64,000 nucleotides of DNA from Letharia columbiana. Lineage: Eukaryota; Ascomycota; Lecanoromycetes; Lecanorales; Parmeliaceae. Of the stretch, positions 36,917 through 48,697 are shown one piece after another. Below the pieces are notes generated by a model. That model did no database searches and was not told where the DNA came from. It was given only the letters and a program-made list of their open reading frames with translations. Every line of letters starts with the position of its first letter. Position 1 is the first letter of the stretch. A program made the position numbers and the translations under genes. The stretch is from the NCBI RefSeq assembly GCF_014066305.1, contig NW_023501071.1, positions 544,215 through 608,214 on the forward strand, given 5' to 3'.

Positions 36917-37248
36917 GGCCTTCGATCAGATCAGCCCTTCGCTTATGGCACTTTCGCAAATACCTCTGCCAACTCTGAAGGAGTAGTCATAAGACTTGGA
37001 AAGGATTGATGGACGGGATATGCGAGCTGCTCTGTGAAGGACTTACGGAAGGAGCAAGGTGGACTGATAGGGATTGATCGCGGTGGATTGTGGGAACTGT
37101 TTTCTTTGGCCAAGAAGGATATAATGCAGAATCTTAACCTTCTCGACGCTCGTTTCGCGGTAATGAGGCATATGTATACAATACCAAAAACATTATTCTT
37201 TCGCTCGATGCCTTTCTATTCCTGAACTGCGCGTGCATGCCCCTCCCT
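36917..37248. other. Convergent intergenic spacer
   Basis: It lies between two convergent genes and would hold both 3' UTRs. A plus-strand frame at 37034-37225 (63 codons) has no supporting evidence. No terminator-specific motif is visible. Confidence 0.5.
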
Positions 37249-37872
37249 TCATCCCTTTACGGCGCCCTCTTCCTTCTTCCTTCGCTTCCTACTTGCTCCC
37301 GCTGGTATAATGTCTTCCTTGTCCTCATCTTCACTGGTTCGTAGATCATTCATCTCCGTCCCAACGGCCCCATCCATCTCCCTCATACACCCAGGTCGTG
37401 CTGCCGACCACTTCTGGATCTCCGCCCTCTCCGTCTTGCTGAGATTGCCTTGGTAGTAGAGTAGAAGGCCCGCACGGTACATTTCGGCTTCGTGAAAAAC
37501 TTCCTTTTCGGCGCGATAGAGAGGGTCATCGAACTTTGACGGCGTCGTCTTCTCCATGTTTTTTTGCTCTGCCCGTAGGTGTGCGGTGTGATCCATAACA
37601 GACTGCTTGGTTTCGTTCTCGAGTTTGGAAGATAGCTCGCCGCGAAACTCCGGAATAAGGAGCCTAGCAACCGCAAAAGATTCCTTTTCCAGTAGTACAT
37701 CGATAAACGCATTGATGACTTCCAGCGTTGGAGAGGGGTTGTCGTCGAGATGTAGCCAGAAGGTTTCACAGAAGTGTTCAAGCTTAGCACCCCAATCCTC
37801 GTCCTCTTTCCGCTGGAGGAGCTCGCGGAAGCCGTCCAGGAAGTGCGTGTTTGTATCGACTAGATCAGACAT
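37249..37872 (-). CDS. Small hypothetical protein with basic C-terminus
   Basis: An intronless 207-codon frame starting MSDLVDTNTHFLDGF (context TGCCATGTCTG). The protein is predicted soluble and mostly helical: residues 10-45 contain FRELLQRKEDEDW and a Trp/His-containing helix (HFCETFWLHL), residues 48-75 a second helix (VINAFIDVLLEKESFAVA), and 75-155 are charged with possible coiled-coil character (ENETKQSVMDHTAHLRAEQ). The tail after 165 is acidic (TSEDEDKEDI) and ends with a nuclear-localisation-like SRKRRKKEE (193-201). No catalytic motif is recognised. Normal codon use and no RIP damage suggest a functional gene. Nuclear location is inferred only from the basic cluster. Confidence 0.7.
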   Translation of the reverse strand: MSDLVDTNTHFLDGFRELLQRKEDEDWGAKLEHFCETFWLHLDDNPSPTLEVINAFIDVLLEKESFAVARLLIPEFRGELSSKLENETKQSVMDHTAHLRAEQKNMEKTTPSKFDDPLYRAEKEVFHEAEMYRAGLLLYYQGNLSKTERAEIQKWSAARPGCMREMDGAVGTEMNDLRTSEDEDKEDIIPAGASRKRRKKEEGAVKG

Positions 37873-38431
37873 GGCAGAAATTCAATGATAGAAGCAAGCT
37901 TATGGTATTGTACGAGAGTTACTGAATTATTGTGACCTTCGACTCTCGATATAGAAGCCAGCCGGCGCGGTGTTGAGTATGATGTGGAGATGCAATATCC
38001 TAAGGGGGACATGCACAAGCCAAGCCAAGCCAAGCCAAACCGCGTAGGTAAACATGGAGATTAGCACTTTGACAAAGACCTGTCAACTGTCAAGTTTGAC
38101 GTGGGTTCGTGGAGAGAGGCGTTGGTTAGTAGAGTGAAGGAAGATGACTGGGGAAGCATATCATCATTTGGGGGGTGGTGTGTAGTTCTCGATGGGGCGA
38201 GTTACTAATTCATACCTCAAAAGTATGAATCCTGTTAAGGAATCATTATGGTTTGACTCATATATGTGTGTGGTGTAAAAGATGTTCATTAATCTATGTG
38301 GTCTGCAGGCAGATATGTGCGGTGCCAAGCCTACGCTAGTGGCCCTATGAGTGTCCCTGAGGCATCTCATGACAATTGCCCACAAAAAACAGAGAATTGC
38401 CATGTCCTCATGGCAAGAAACATGCATGCAT
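37873..38431. other. Intergenic spacer with a GCCAA pentamer run
   Basis: About 560 bases upstream of the 37249-37872 gene. It holds a short GCCAAGCCAAGCCAAGCCAA run at about 38018-38038 and an inverted repeat CATACCTCAAAAGTATG near 38211. Short frames here have no support. It ends where transposon-related sequence begins. Confidence 0.5.
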
Positions 38432-38984
38432 GTGTGCTTTTCGAAAAATCGGAAAGGAGTGGAGACACCGGGCTAATTAGTGGTGTGGATCTCACAAAAT
38501 CTCCTGCCGTAGTGAAATCTTTCGAATAATGAAATTGCTGTCAGAGTAAGACATCGGACGGTTTCAATTCGTCCAAATATGCATCGGCCGAAGTCCCCCC
38601 TGAAGAGACCCAATTGGTCATAGTGATTTGGCTGTGACTGAGTAGGCCTGCGTTCTTGGTGCTGGGGGCCTTGCTGCCGCTTAGTTTCTCCGCCGTGTTC
38701 TCCGCCGTGTTCTCCGCAGTGTTCTCCCCAATTGCCTGTAGTGGATCCTCCTCTTGCTGAGTATCGGGCTGGTGTGAGATCGTGGAGAGTAGACCTGTTG
38801 TGTCACTGCTGCTGCTGACTGTCTCCGCAATATTCTCCGTACTGCATTGCTCCTCCTCTTGTTGAGTGGTTGGCTAAGTGACTTGCTGAGTGGCCGACTG
38901 AGTGACTTGCTAAGTGGCTGGCTAAAGCTGTTGGCTGAGTGGCTGGCTAAGTGGCTGGCTAAGTGGCTGGTAAGGCCTTAAGTC
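38432..38984 (+). mobile_element. Little-mutated fragment of the long Helitron-like element
   Basis: It matches the reverse complement of about 58400-59760 (CGAATAATGAAATTGCTGTC, CATCGGACGGTTTCAATTCG, TTTCTCCGCCGTGTTCTCCG) and the RIP-mutated 6650-7550. It lacks both family ends. It also has its own short tandem GTGGCTGGCTAA repeats at 38870-38970. Unlike other copies it keeps almost all CpA and TpG sites. Confidence 0.65.
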
Positions 38985-39180
38985 TAGCTGTTGGAACGAC
39001 TCAACACTCGTTACCACTAGTACTTATTCGGCCTAGTTATTAATATATAAAGGCCTATCCTATATATAGATATCCTTCTTTCTTAGATATTATTAAAAAT
39101 ACTATAATTAGTAATAGATCTTATTATAGTAATAACTACGAGAAAGAAAAATTTATAATATTTTTTTTTAGGGAAAAATG

Positions 39181-39242
<62 letters not shown>

Positions 39243-39540
39243 TATTAAGATATTATTAATATTAATTAATATACTTTAATACTAATATATAGATTAATAA
39301 GACTATACTCTTATAAGAATTTTATCTCGATATTATTATAATAGCTTTATACGATTCTATAATTACTTAATTAATTTTATTTACTTAATAATATAATCGA
39401 ATAGAATTATAAATTCTATCTTTTATTTATTTTACAACTTCTATTTAATAGAGAAAATATTTAAAAAATATTAAATATTATTAAGCTTTATATTAGTTTA
39501 ATATATAATATATAATAAAAATAATTCTTAATAGTTATAG
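38985..39540 (+). repeat. LTR of the Copia-order family carrying a poly(A) insert
   Basis: It begins TGTTGGAACGACTCAACACTCG and matches the 28150-28584 LTR in inverted orientation. The first 60 bases are little mutated and the rest is fully RIP-mutated. A pure run of 58 A (39181-39238) preceded by TTTTTTTTTAGGGAAAAATG interrupts it. Inside its right end it passes directly into a Gypsy element on the other strand, so only the LTR of the Copia-order element remains. Confidence 0.65.
39181..39238 (+). repeat. 58-bp homopolymer A tract
   Basis: Uninterrupted A run inside the LTR, absent from the homologous LTRs at 28.2 and 44.8 kb. It may be a slippage expansion, the tail of a reverse-transcribed insert, or an assembly artefact. 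Confidence 0.9.
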
Positions 39541-39589
39541 TATATTCGAAGATAACGATTTATATTCTAATTTATCTACTCTATCTATT

Positions 39590-40030
39590 TATCGATTTTA
39601 GAGTAAAAGACTATTAATAGCTTAGCTATAATATCTAATTATTTATAAAAAGCTTTTTATATAATAATTATAAATTAAGAGCCTTAATCTAATATTATTA
39701 AAATTAATAAATTATATAGATGAAATACTTTTTTAAATAATAAATTAATTATCTTCTTAGTAATAATACTTTTATTAATATCGAAATAGATTACGTAGTA
39801 ATATTTCTTAATAAATTAATTAATCGCTATTTAAATAGTATTATAATCGTCGAATATAGATAAGTCTATAACGAAGTCGATTAATATATCTTATTATCGT
39901 TTTTATAAGATTAATAGAGACTAGAGTAAGCTATATTCTCGATTACGAGATATCTTAATTTTTTAATAAATATAATAATTTTAAATATAGATAATTACGA
40001 TAATCTTTATATCTTATTAATAATATTCTC
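39590..40030 (-). pseudogene. Gypsy integrase core remnant
   Basis: The minus strand reads DILIDFVIDLSIFDDYNTI, FIKKYYYVIYFDINKSI, LLFKKVFHLYNLLILIILD, then stop-GS-stop-FI. In order these match the Gypsy integrase blocks WQDISIDFV.(G/D)LP, HFIP, L..HGLP..I.SDRG.QF. The first catalytic Asp (IDFV) and second (LD before GSxF) are visible. It is interrupted by several stops that fit CAA/TGG-to-stop transitions. Confidence 0.75.
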
Positions 40031-42973
40031 TTTTAAATAGTTTATAGATATATACTATCTCGAAATAGTCGTAGAATAATTAATTATATATCTCTTAAAT
40101 AATATCGATATATATATTATTAAATATTTAGAAATAATTTTTATAAAAAAGTATCTCGTTTTATACGAAGCACTTATTAAGAATAATCTCTTAAAACTTA
40201 TTTTTATCTTCGATGATAACGTTATAAATTTTAATATAATAGTTATTCTTTTTATTAGTCTTTACTATTTTATAATAAATAAGATCGTTAATTATATATA
40301 TATTAATATATTCGCTATTTAATTTTAATTAATTAGAAATAAAGATTATTTAATATTATTAATATAATTATTCGTTCTCGAAATTAGTTAATTTATACTT
40401 AGTTATTTATATAAGTATATTTATCTTAATATTTTAAGATTTAAATCGATAAATAATCTTTATATTAAATTCTAATAATATATTTAAATATCGAATTTAA
40501 TATTAATTAAGATCTCTTCTCTTAGTAAAATATATTAGTTCTTTATAATTAATAAAAATTCTAATAGAGATATTTATATATTCTAATTTAAGACGCTAGT
40601 ATTCTAGATAGCGAATAATTATTAATAGTTTCTTATTATAGATCTAGTATTTTCTAAGATAGTAAGATCTCTTTTATAAAACTACGTAGTAGCTATGTAA
40701 TTATAAGGTCTAGATATCTAATTAATAGAATAAATAGATTAGTTACTAGATAAACTAATAACTAAAAAAAGAAGAAGAGAAAAGAAAATTTATAAGTATT
40801 TAAGACTTTATTAAGTATATTAAATACTCGTCTTAGCTACGTAGCTTATAATCTAATAAGCGATATAAATAAATCTATTAATTCGCTTCGAGTACTTCTA
40901 TTTTTATAATTATATTTCTTCTTAGAAGATATAGTCTCTAAATCTTATTATTATTACGTCTTATAATTAAATATTATAAACTTATTAAGCTCGTATACGT
41001 TATCTATTACTAGCTTAAATATAATTTAAATTAATATATATTATAATAGCGTATTTAAATTACTTATCTCGAAATTTTCTTAAGTATATTATTATATTTA
41101 TATATTAAATCGCGATAGTATCGCTATATATATTATTATTTTAATTAATAGAATATAAGCGTAATATTATCTTATTACGATATATTATTATTATTATTAT
41201 TATACGCTATTATAATTATAATTATTTTAATAATTATAGTAATTCTATTATTATAATTATAAATCTCGCGTTAATAAATATAAAAGACTTACTTCTAGTT
41301 TAACTTTTATTCTTCTTAATAATAATATTAATATTAACGCTATTATAAGTAAGTATCTAATTCTTCTTTATATCTACTATTTTATCTTTATTTATTTTCA
41401 TCGTAGTATCGCGATAATAAGCTACGTATTATTATAATAATATAATATATATATCGATTAAGATAATAGTTAAATAAGATTATAGTTATTTAAATTAACT
41501 TTATATATAATAAGTATCTTAAAGAATACTTTATAATACTTTATAAATAGTATAAGAAGTATATTAATATATTAATAATAGTACTAAATCTCCGCTCTTA
41601 TAGCTCTACGGGCTACTAAGTATTTATAATTATTATTATTTTTACGCCCTTCGCTATAGTTAATAGATATTTATATTATTTTAAAGATATACTTAGCTAA
41701 GAGAGCTTAATAGCTTCTTTTATTATTATTTTTATTCTTATTTATAAGTAAAAGAGATATTAAATAACTAAGAGATTATATTAATATATACTAGTTCTCT
41801 TCTACTATCGTTATATATATACTCTTATATATAATTCTTATATAATTTATATCGCGTTTTCTATTAGCTCGCGCTAGTATAAATATAAGCGATATTTTTA
41901 TAGAAGTTATATATATATCGTAAATCTAGCGCCTTCTTATTATTAAATTATTATTCTTACTATAGCTTACTTTAATAAAAATATTTATATTACTCTTTAA
42001 ATATAAAGCGATATAAATTTTAATTAGTATATATTAGATTATATAGCTAATATATATAATAACTTATTACGTTAAGAAACTTTAGCGTAATATCGCTATC
42101 TTCGCTACTTCTTCTATTACTTCTCTCGCTATCTCTTATATTAAATCTTTTTATTATCTAATAAATCTTTTAAATAAAAAGTTATTTTTTAATATAAGAG
42201 AATAGATAGATTAATATTAAATAGTAATAATTATATATATAACTCTAATAGTTATTTTTCTTATTATATATAATATCTCGATATTTTAAAATCGATTTAT
42301 AAGCTTTTTAATTATATTCGTTAGATCTTTTAATTAAAATTTTATTCGTCTATCTAAATCTTCTACTATTATTACTTTCTTAATCTTTCTTACTTTTTAA
42401 TTTCTCTTAATAATTATATCTTTAATTTTATCTTAAATATTAATTTATATAATTTCTTTACTCGCTTAAAGTTCTTAATTATATCTTTAATATTTTCGAG
42501 ATATTTTATTAATTTCTATAAAGCTTTATAAGATAAAGAGTTTTTTTAATTAATAAGATACTTAATCTCGTCTTTATAAACTCTTTTATCTAATATCTTA
42601 TTAATCTTTTATTCTTCTTCTTTATTAATTAAGATTATTTATAATTTTAAATTATTATTACGCGAGTATTATAGCTTTAATAATAATATATAAAATATAA
42701 AATAGATTCTTTTATATCTAGTCGAGAGGTTTAGCTTATAAGTCTATATATCTATTTTCTCTAATACTTTAAAAGATCTAAGCTATTTATAATTTAATTT
42801 CTTCTTTAATTATAAGATATATATATTTAAACTCTATAATAATATTTTATTCTCTTTCTTAGAGATTATAGTCTTATAATTACTATTATAATACTCTACT
42901 TATTACTTCGATACTCGCTTCTATAATTCTTTTAAATATAATCTTATCTCTTATAATTAATCTACTCGCTCTA

Positions 42974-43158
42974 TCCCCTTCCTTGAGTCCGGGTGGACCA
43001 CGCTAGCAGGGGCCAGATGTAGGGATTATTATTGATCACATCACTGCTTCTAACCGAATTCATCTTGCTTATTAAGATTTCTCTTCGGTAAACGGTGATT
43101 GGATAAATGATAATTCCTACATCCCCCTAGCGTAGTCTACCCGGACTCAAGAAGGGGA
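42974..43158. mobile_element. Unmutated 185-bp MITE with TA target duplication
   Basis: Inverted ends TCCCCTTCCTTGAGTCCGGG and CCCGGACTCAAGAAGGGGA, with subterminal homology continuing for about 60 bp on each side (GACCACGCTAG / CTAGCGTAGTC). It is flanked by TA at 42972-42973 and 43159-43160. It keeps normal GC, CpA and TpG in the middle of fully RIP-mutated DNA. Small size and TA flanks suggest mobilisation by a Tc1/mariner-type transposase; its ends differ from the mariner at 25128-27248, so the partner is not in this window. Confidence 0.9.
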
Positions 43159-44229
43159 TAATAAGTAATATTTTTCTTTTTAAGATTTTACTCTTAAAAG
43201 TATTTTCTAAATCTACTATATATTCTATTAATAAATCTTATAAGATCTTATTAATACTTATATATATATTATTCTTATATATAAACGCTATTATTAATAA
43301 AAATTTAGATTAATTATTCTACTTATAGTTATAATATATCTATAGATAATATTCTAATATCTAATTTTATCTCTTAATTTAATTATTAATTTAAGAATAA
43401 AACGTAATATTAAGTTTATATTTTATATCTAGATATTAATATAATATTATTTAAAATTTATTTATAAAAAAGAAGTCTTAATTCGAAATTAAGTTATATA
43501 TTATATCGCGTAATAATATAAACTTTTATTATAAGATATTAGCGAGATTATTAGTCTTTAAATTCTTAATAATTACTATATATATTATATACTTAATTAG
43601 CTTATTTATTAAAATTAAGATAATATCGTAAATTTTATTAATATATAAATTTCTTATAGATAATAAATTCGTAATAAAATTTAATATTATAGTATAAAAT
43701 AAATTTATACTATCTAAGAGAATTAACGCTAGCTCGCTATACGACTTATAATAATAAATTTATACTCTTTAATAATCGAGATAAGTACGAATATACTCTA
43801 TTATATCGCTTATTATATCTATTTAATAATACTTAAATTTAATATTCTTCTTAATATATTTATAAATAAAGTATTTAATATTAGAGTTATTATAATTTAT
43901 ATAAAGAATCTCTTTCTTTATAGTAAGATCGTTAGAAATATAAATTATAAGACTATAACGTAGTAGTTTATTTTTACTAACTCTTTATCTCGAAAGCTTA
44001 TTCTATTTAATAGCGTATTTTTAGCGCTACTTCTTATTTATAATAAAAGTATTCTTATATTATAATTTAAGTAGTTATATTATTATTAATTTTTATAACT
44101 TTAAATAAAATCTCTTTAACTCTAAAATCTAATAAATTAGAAATTAGAATAATATTATAATATCTAAAATATATATCTATCTATTAAGTACTCTCTTATT
44201 TAAATTAATAATTTATATTAGAATTAGTA

Positions 44230-44380
44230 TAGATACGATATTAGTATAAGTAAGATAGATAGAATAATAAGGCTATCGAACTATATATATGGGAAGAAGG
44301 CATAATATAATAGGGGATGCCTCCGCTAAGGCCCGCTAGCCATAGGACTAAGTAATGTGTTAAGGGTACGCTCGTAACAC
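44230..44380 (-). repeat. Family-2 LTR fragment, reversed
   Basis: The reverse complement begins TGTTACGAGCGTACCCTTAAC and follows the LTR at 29232 with moderate RIP changes, increasing away from its start. Confidence 0.65.
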
Positions 44381-44700
44381 TACCCCCTCTCTCAAATAGC
44401 CATGGCCCCCATGGCTGGTAGACCGGAGATGCACGCCCATTGCTTGCCCTGAGTCTCCCGATATCCATAGCCCCTGCAGGCCTTGACTGGAGAAGATTTG
44501 CGGGGGTATAGCGATAGCAGTCCGAGTCTTGGCGATTTTCTAAAGAACATCGGATGGTTTCAATTCGTCCAAAAACACGATGTCCGAGGTATTGCCGGGC
44601 CGCATGCTGGTCTTAACTGTGATATACCTGCCATACCCATATTATCCTTCAGAGATCCCGGAGATATAGCAACATCTTGCCTACGTATTAGTAAGATTCT
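44381..44700 (-). mobile_element. 3' internal fragment of the family-2 LTR element, reversed
   Basis: It is the reverse complement of 28930-29231, including the purine tract (CTACCCCCTCTCTC here on the plus strand) next to the LTR. It is little mutated. Its far end is cut by the Copia-order LTR that starts at about 44705. No gene; short open frames are chance. Confidence 0.65.
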
Positions 44701-45110
44701 CTATCGATAACTCAACACACGCTATCACTAGTACTCATTCGGCCTAGTACATTGGTATATGAAGGCTATCTTCTTCTATATAGAGTTCTTCTTCTTTAGA
44801 TATAGATATTATTAAAACTACTATATCTAGTAATAAGTCTTATTATAGCAGTAACTATATATCTAGATATTATTAATACTAATTAATATACTTTAATAAT
44901 AGTATATAGATTAGCAAGGCCATACTCTAAAGGAAGTTCGTTCCGATATTACCGCGGTACTTTATACGGTTCTATATTACTCAATCGATTCCGCTCATTA
45001 TAACGATTCGATTAAATAAAACTACAGTTTCTATAATTCCTACGACCTCTATTCAGTAGAGAAAACACTTAGAAAACATCAAATACTATTAAGCTTCACA
45101 TTACATTAAC
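44701..45110 (+). repeat. 5' LTR of an internally deleted Copia-order element
   Basis: It starts with TATCGATAACTCAACACACGC and follows the LTR of 28150-28584 and 38985-39530 along its whole length, ending near CACATTACATTAACACATAAC. It keeps many CpA and TpG sites and is the best-preserved full-length LTR of this family. Confidence 0.65.
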
Positions 45111-46100
45111 ACATAACACACACTCAAAATAGACTTCAAGGATAAGAAATCTAATTCTTCAGAGATACCGACATCTAATTCTTTAAAGATATCGTCAGAC
45201 ACTATAATCAAGAGTAAGCTAGAGAAACTATAAGGAGCCAAGCCATTAGACACTAAAGAGAAGCTCGAGAAATTCGTTCGTTGAAGGGTACAACAATACA
45301 CAATATACAAATTTAGAACACTCTCTGACGTCTTTACTAACAACTTTACCCAATACGTCAGAGAGAACTTCGAGGTTCTTGACAAGGACGTCATTACCAG
45401 CCTACGAGATTGCCTACAGGCCAATGAAGCCTATATTTAAAAAGGGAGAGGGATTTCCATAGCCCAAGCACTGGCAAATGTAATTCAGGAAGATATCCCA
45501 TAGCCACCGAACGACCCATAACCACCGAACAACGAAGAACGTCCTCCACCAAAGCAGTTCCAATCTTACCCTCCTCAGCAACAGCCAGTTCAGCCACAGC
45601 AGCCCTACCAACCAATTGTCGAGGCTATACCAATTGTCGAGGATACCACTCTAGTCCACCCTCCCCCACTCCAATTATCGAGAATACCACTCCAGTTCCA
45701 CATCAGCCTCAACAACAGCCAATGCAGTCAATTCAGCAACAACATCTACCTCCACAGCAGCAGTATCATCACCCTCAGCAACAGCCAATCCAACAACCTT
45801 ACCAACCGGAGAACACCGCTCCAACTCCTTCCCCCACCATAAACTGCGACCCAGATTACCGAGTCCCACACCTACTACCCTCACCCTACCAAGTCATTCA
45901 AGATAGCAGCCCTATCAACACGAGCCAACTCTCTACGATTTCACATCCGCGCACTATATCGACTCTCAGAGAGCCTACTTTCTCGCTCAGCATCGCTTAA
46001 ATTCAGTATACTCCAAATCTCGCTCTACCTTTCGCCTCCCAGCATACTTATTTTCTCGCTTCACTTTTCGCCTCCCAGCATAGTCATTTTCTCGCCTCTT
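45111..46100 (+). pseudogene. gag-type remnant, moderately preserved
   Basis: One plus-strand frame from 45139 reads KDKKSNSSEIPTSNSLKISS, KPLDTKEKLEKF, VQQYTIYKFRTLSDVFTNN, FEVLDKDVITSLRDCLQAN and SIAQALANVIQEDI. A Pro/Gln-rich tail (PPPKQFQSYPPQQQPVQPQQ) follows. Helical N-terminal part and Pro/Gln-rich tail fit a retrotransposon gag. Stops at tryptophan or glutamine-like positions (for instance EDI-P-stop-PPN, twice) are consistent with TGG-to-TAG changes. After about 45660 the frame shifts; another frame (45722-46000) keeps the Gln/Pro-rich character. No zinc knuckle seen. Confidence 0.6.
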
Positions 46101-46386
46101 AGCTCGCCTCTCCGCTCAGCTACATTCGTGATACGAAGGAAATAAAGGCTATAAGTTAAGGATAGGTGTATAAAGTATATGAACGGTGTATTCTTAATAT
46201 AGCTATCTAGGGATTTGATTATAAGGGTCTATCTTTCTCTTATCGCTATTAGAAATACATCTAGTATAATTAGATCTACGCTTATAGTAAAGAAAGAGAT
46301 TATAGCCATAGAGAGCATTATAGAGAAGAATTCGAAGAAGTAATATTTTAATAGCAGGCGAATAGTCTTATCTTTTTCGATTTTTG
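46101..46386. other. Internal remainder of the deleted element
   Basis: It includes CTCGCTTCACTTTTCGCCTCCCAGCATA repeats at 46010-46110 and then RIP-type sequence to the next LTR. No integrase or reverse transcriptase is present, so the element between 44701 and about 46570 is an internal-deletion derivative. Confidence 0.5.
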
Positions 46387-46570
46387 CTAGTATCGATAAC
46401 TTAATACTTACTATCTCTAGTACTTATTCGATCTAGTATATTAGTATATAAAGACTATCTTCTTTTATATAGAGTTCTTCTTCTTTAGATATAGATATTA
46501 TTAAGAATATTATATCTAGTAATAAGTCTCATTATAGCAGTAACTATATACCCAGATATTACTAATATTC
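46387..46570 (+). repeat. LTR fragment, 3' side of the deleted element
   Basis: It begins TGCTAGTATCGATAACTTAATAC and matches the first 180 bp of 44701-45110, then diverges at ATTACTAATATTC. The same early break, followed by the same neighbouring block, occurs at 20757-20984. Confidence 0.6.
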
Positions 46571-46839
46571 TTCGAATTCTTCTCCTTATCTAGTCTACTT
46601 ATTATAGTTCTTCTTGCCATAGTTCTTCTTATTATAGTCCTTCGATAGAATTAAGAAAAATTCAACGTATATATTCATCTTCAACACCTTTTAGCAGCCT
46701 AGCCTAGGAGCTTCACTATAGATTTACTCTATATCTCTCATACTCTTATCATCAAAGATTCATCCTCCATTTTATCTTCTTTTCGATTCGTAGAATTTGA
46801 TAGAGAGATAGATGATAAGAATCGAATGTATTAAATGCC

Positions 46840-47040
46840 ATTCGATAGTAGACTTACTATATATATTATCGATATGCTTAGTAAAGAGATCGAATCGTAA
46901 TCGAGTTACCAGGTCTATTCCCATCGTTATTATAGTAAACTTACTATATATGTTATCGATATACTTAATAAAGAGGTCGTACGTTTACTATATTTTAAGT
47001 CTATTCCCGTTACCTTATAGTAGGCTTACTATAGAGTATT
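46840..47040. repeat. Tandem repeat of about 90 bp, two to three copies
   Basis: Units contain AGTA(G/A)ACTTACTATATAT(A/G)TTATCGATAT(G/A)CTTA(G/A)TAAAGAG and GTCTATTCCC; starts near 46846, 46937 and 47022. A similar unit is at 20757-20800 (minus). An 84-codon frame here is incidental. Confidence 0.65.
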
Positions 47041-47339
47041 TTAATAAGTTCTTTTCGATTCGCTAATTCTACGAATAATTTAGCGATACTTTATCTCTTC
47101 TACTATTTAAAGGTCGTTTCGTTATATTAAAACGAATTACTCGTTTAATAAACTAATCTAAGAATACGATATCTTAAGTTTCTATCTTAATCTTAATCGA
47201 TTATAATATCTTAATCTTAAGTTAATATCTTAATAAAGTCCTTACTAGCGCGTTTATTTATTAATTATTCGTTCGCTAATTCGAATAGACGTAAGTATAC
47301 GTTAATTAACTCGTATATATTTCTCTTTATCGAATATAT

Positions 47340-47520
47340 AAAGAAGTCTTATTATAATATTAGAACTAGTATAGATATAATATTAATATAGATGAGATAG
47401 ATAGAATAATAAGACTATCGAACTATATAGATAAAAAGAAGATATAATATAATAGAGAATATCTTCGTTAAGACTCGCTAGTTATAGAGCTAAGTAGTAT
47501 ATTAAGAATACGTATATAAT
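47340..47520 (-). repeat. Family-2 LTR, fully RIP-mutated, reversed
   Basis: The reverse complement follows the order of the 29232 LTR (…GAATACTTAATATACTACTTAGCTCTATAACTAGCGAG…) with nearly all CpA and TpG lost. Confidence 0.6.
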
Positions 47521-48246
47521 AATTTAAGTATATATAATAATAATATTATTTAATTACTTCGTTAACGCTATAAGTTCAACTATAATAAATATACTATTAT
47601 ATTTTTATAGATTAATTTTAATAATTTTTATTATAAATCTTATTTCGTAAAATAAAGAGAAAATTATTATTATTATTCTCGCTATTATTCGATTTAATAA
47701 TATTAAATCTTCTTAATAATATATTTATAAAATTAAGTTTTCTCTTATAATATTTAATTATAAAATTAAATATAGCTAATTTCTTAGCTTAGCGAATCTA
47801 TTTTATATTAAACTCTTTTATTATTATAAAATAATATAAGTTATTATAATCTAAGATTATATAAATAGAGTACTTACTATCTTATAAATAATATCTTTAA
47901 TTTTTAAAGTCTAATATAATTATATAAAGCTTCTTATTATATATATTCTAATAAGACTTAACGCTCTTAAATTTATAGCTAAAAAAAGTAATAGAATATT
48001 ATTATTTATTCTTACTTAGTTAGCTAAATATATTATCTATATCTATATTAGAAATATCGATCTTTATAATAAGCGATATTTTCTAATTATAATATTTTAA
48101 TATAAATATAATAATAAATACTCGCTTAAGTATCTTAAAAGTCTTATATACTTTTTTATTAAATATAAAGAATAATTTAATCTTATCTTTCTTTACTTTT
48201 TAAATTAAATTTATTAAAGATATAGCTATCTATAAAAAGCTTTATA
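47521..48246. other. AT-rich, nothing recognised
   Basis: RIP-type composition, no open frame, no match to other parts seen. Confidence 0.5.
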
Positions 48247-48697
48247 TTAATATATATAAAAGAATAAGATAAAATTAAGCTTAAAAATCTTAAATTTATA
48301 TATATAGTTAATTATTAATTCGAGTTCGCTACGCTTTTTAATTAGATCGACTAACTTATCGCGAATAAATAAATTAACGTTTATAATTATTAAAATCTCG
48401 CTCTCTTACGCCTCTCTTATTAAAAAAATAGATATATATTATTAATATATAGAATTACTTTTTTATTTTCTATTAAAATTTTAAGATTTTTTTTTTAATT
48501 TTTAAAGCGCTATTTATGCTTTTCGAATTTTTAAGAATTTTAAAATTTAGTCTTATAATTATTAAAGCGCAAGGAATTCAAATATCGCTTATTAAAGTTC
48601 GCTCATTAAAGATCGCTTATTAAAGATCGCTTATCTACTTACTCGATAGCTCTAATTAAAAAAATAATTATAAATTTAATTTATAAATCTTTACTCG
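48247..48697 (-). mobile_element. Helitron-like short element, 451 bp
   Basis: It has both family ends: TTAATATATATAAAAGAATAAGATAA and TAAATTTAATTTATAAATCTTTACTCG. Same organisation as 19316-19754. RIP-mutated. Confidence 0.65.

Larger units (their letters stand above)
39550..44230 (-). mobile_element. RIP-degraded Gypsy-type LTR retrotransposon
   Basis: A Gypsy integrase is readable on the minus strand at its left end; upstream coding (reverse transcriptase, gag) should lie toward 44 kb, but it is too mutated to delimit. Flanking LTRs could not be identified with certainty; the family-2 LTR at 44230-44380 (minus) is a candidate 5' LTR. An unmutated MITE lies within it at 42974-43158. Confidence 0.6.
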
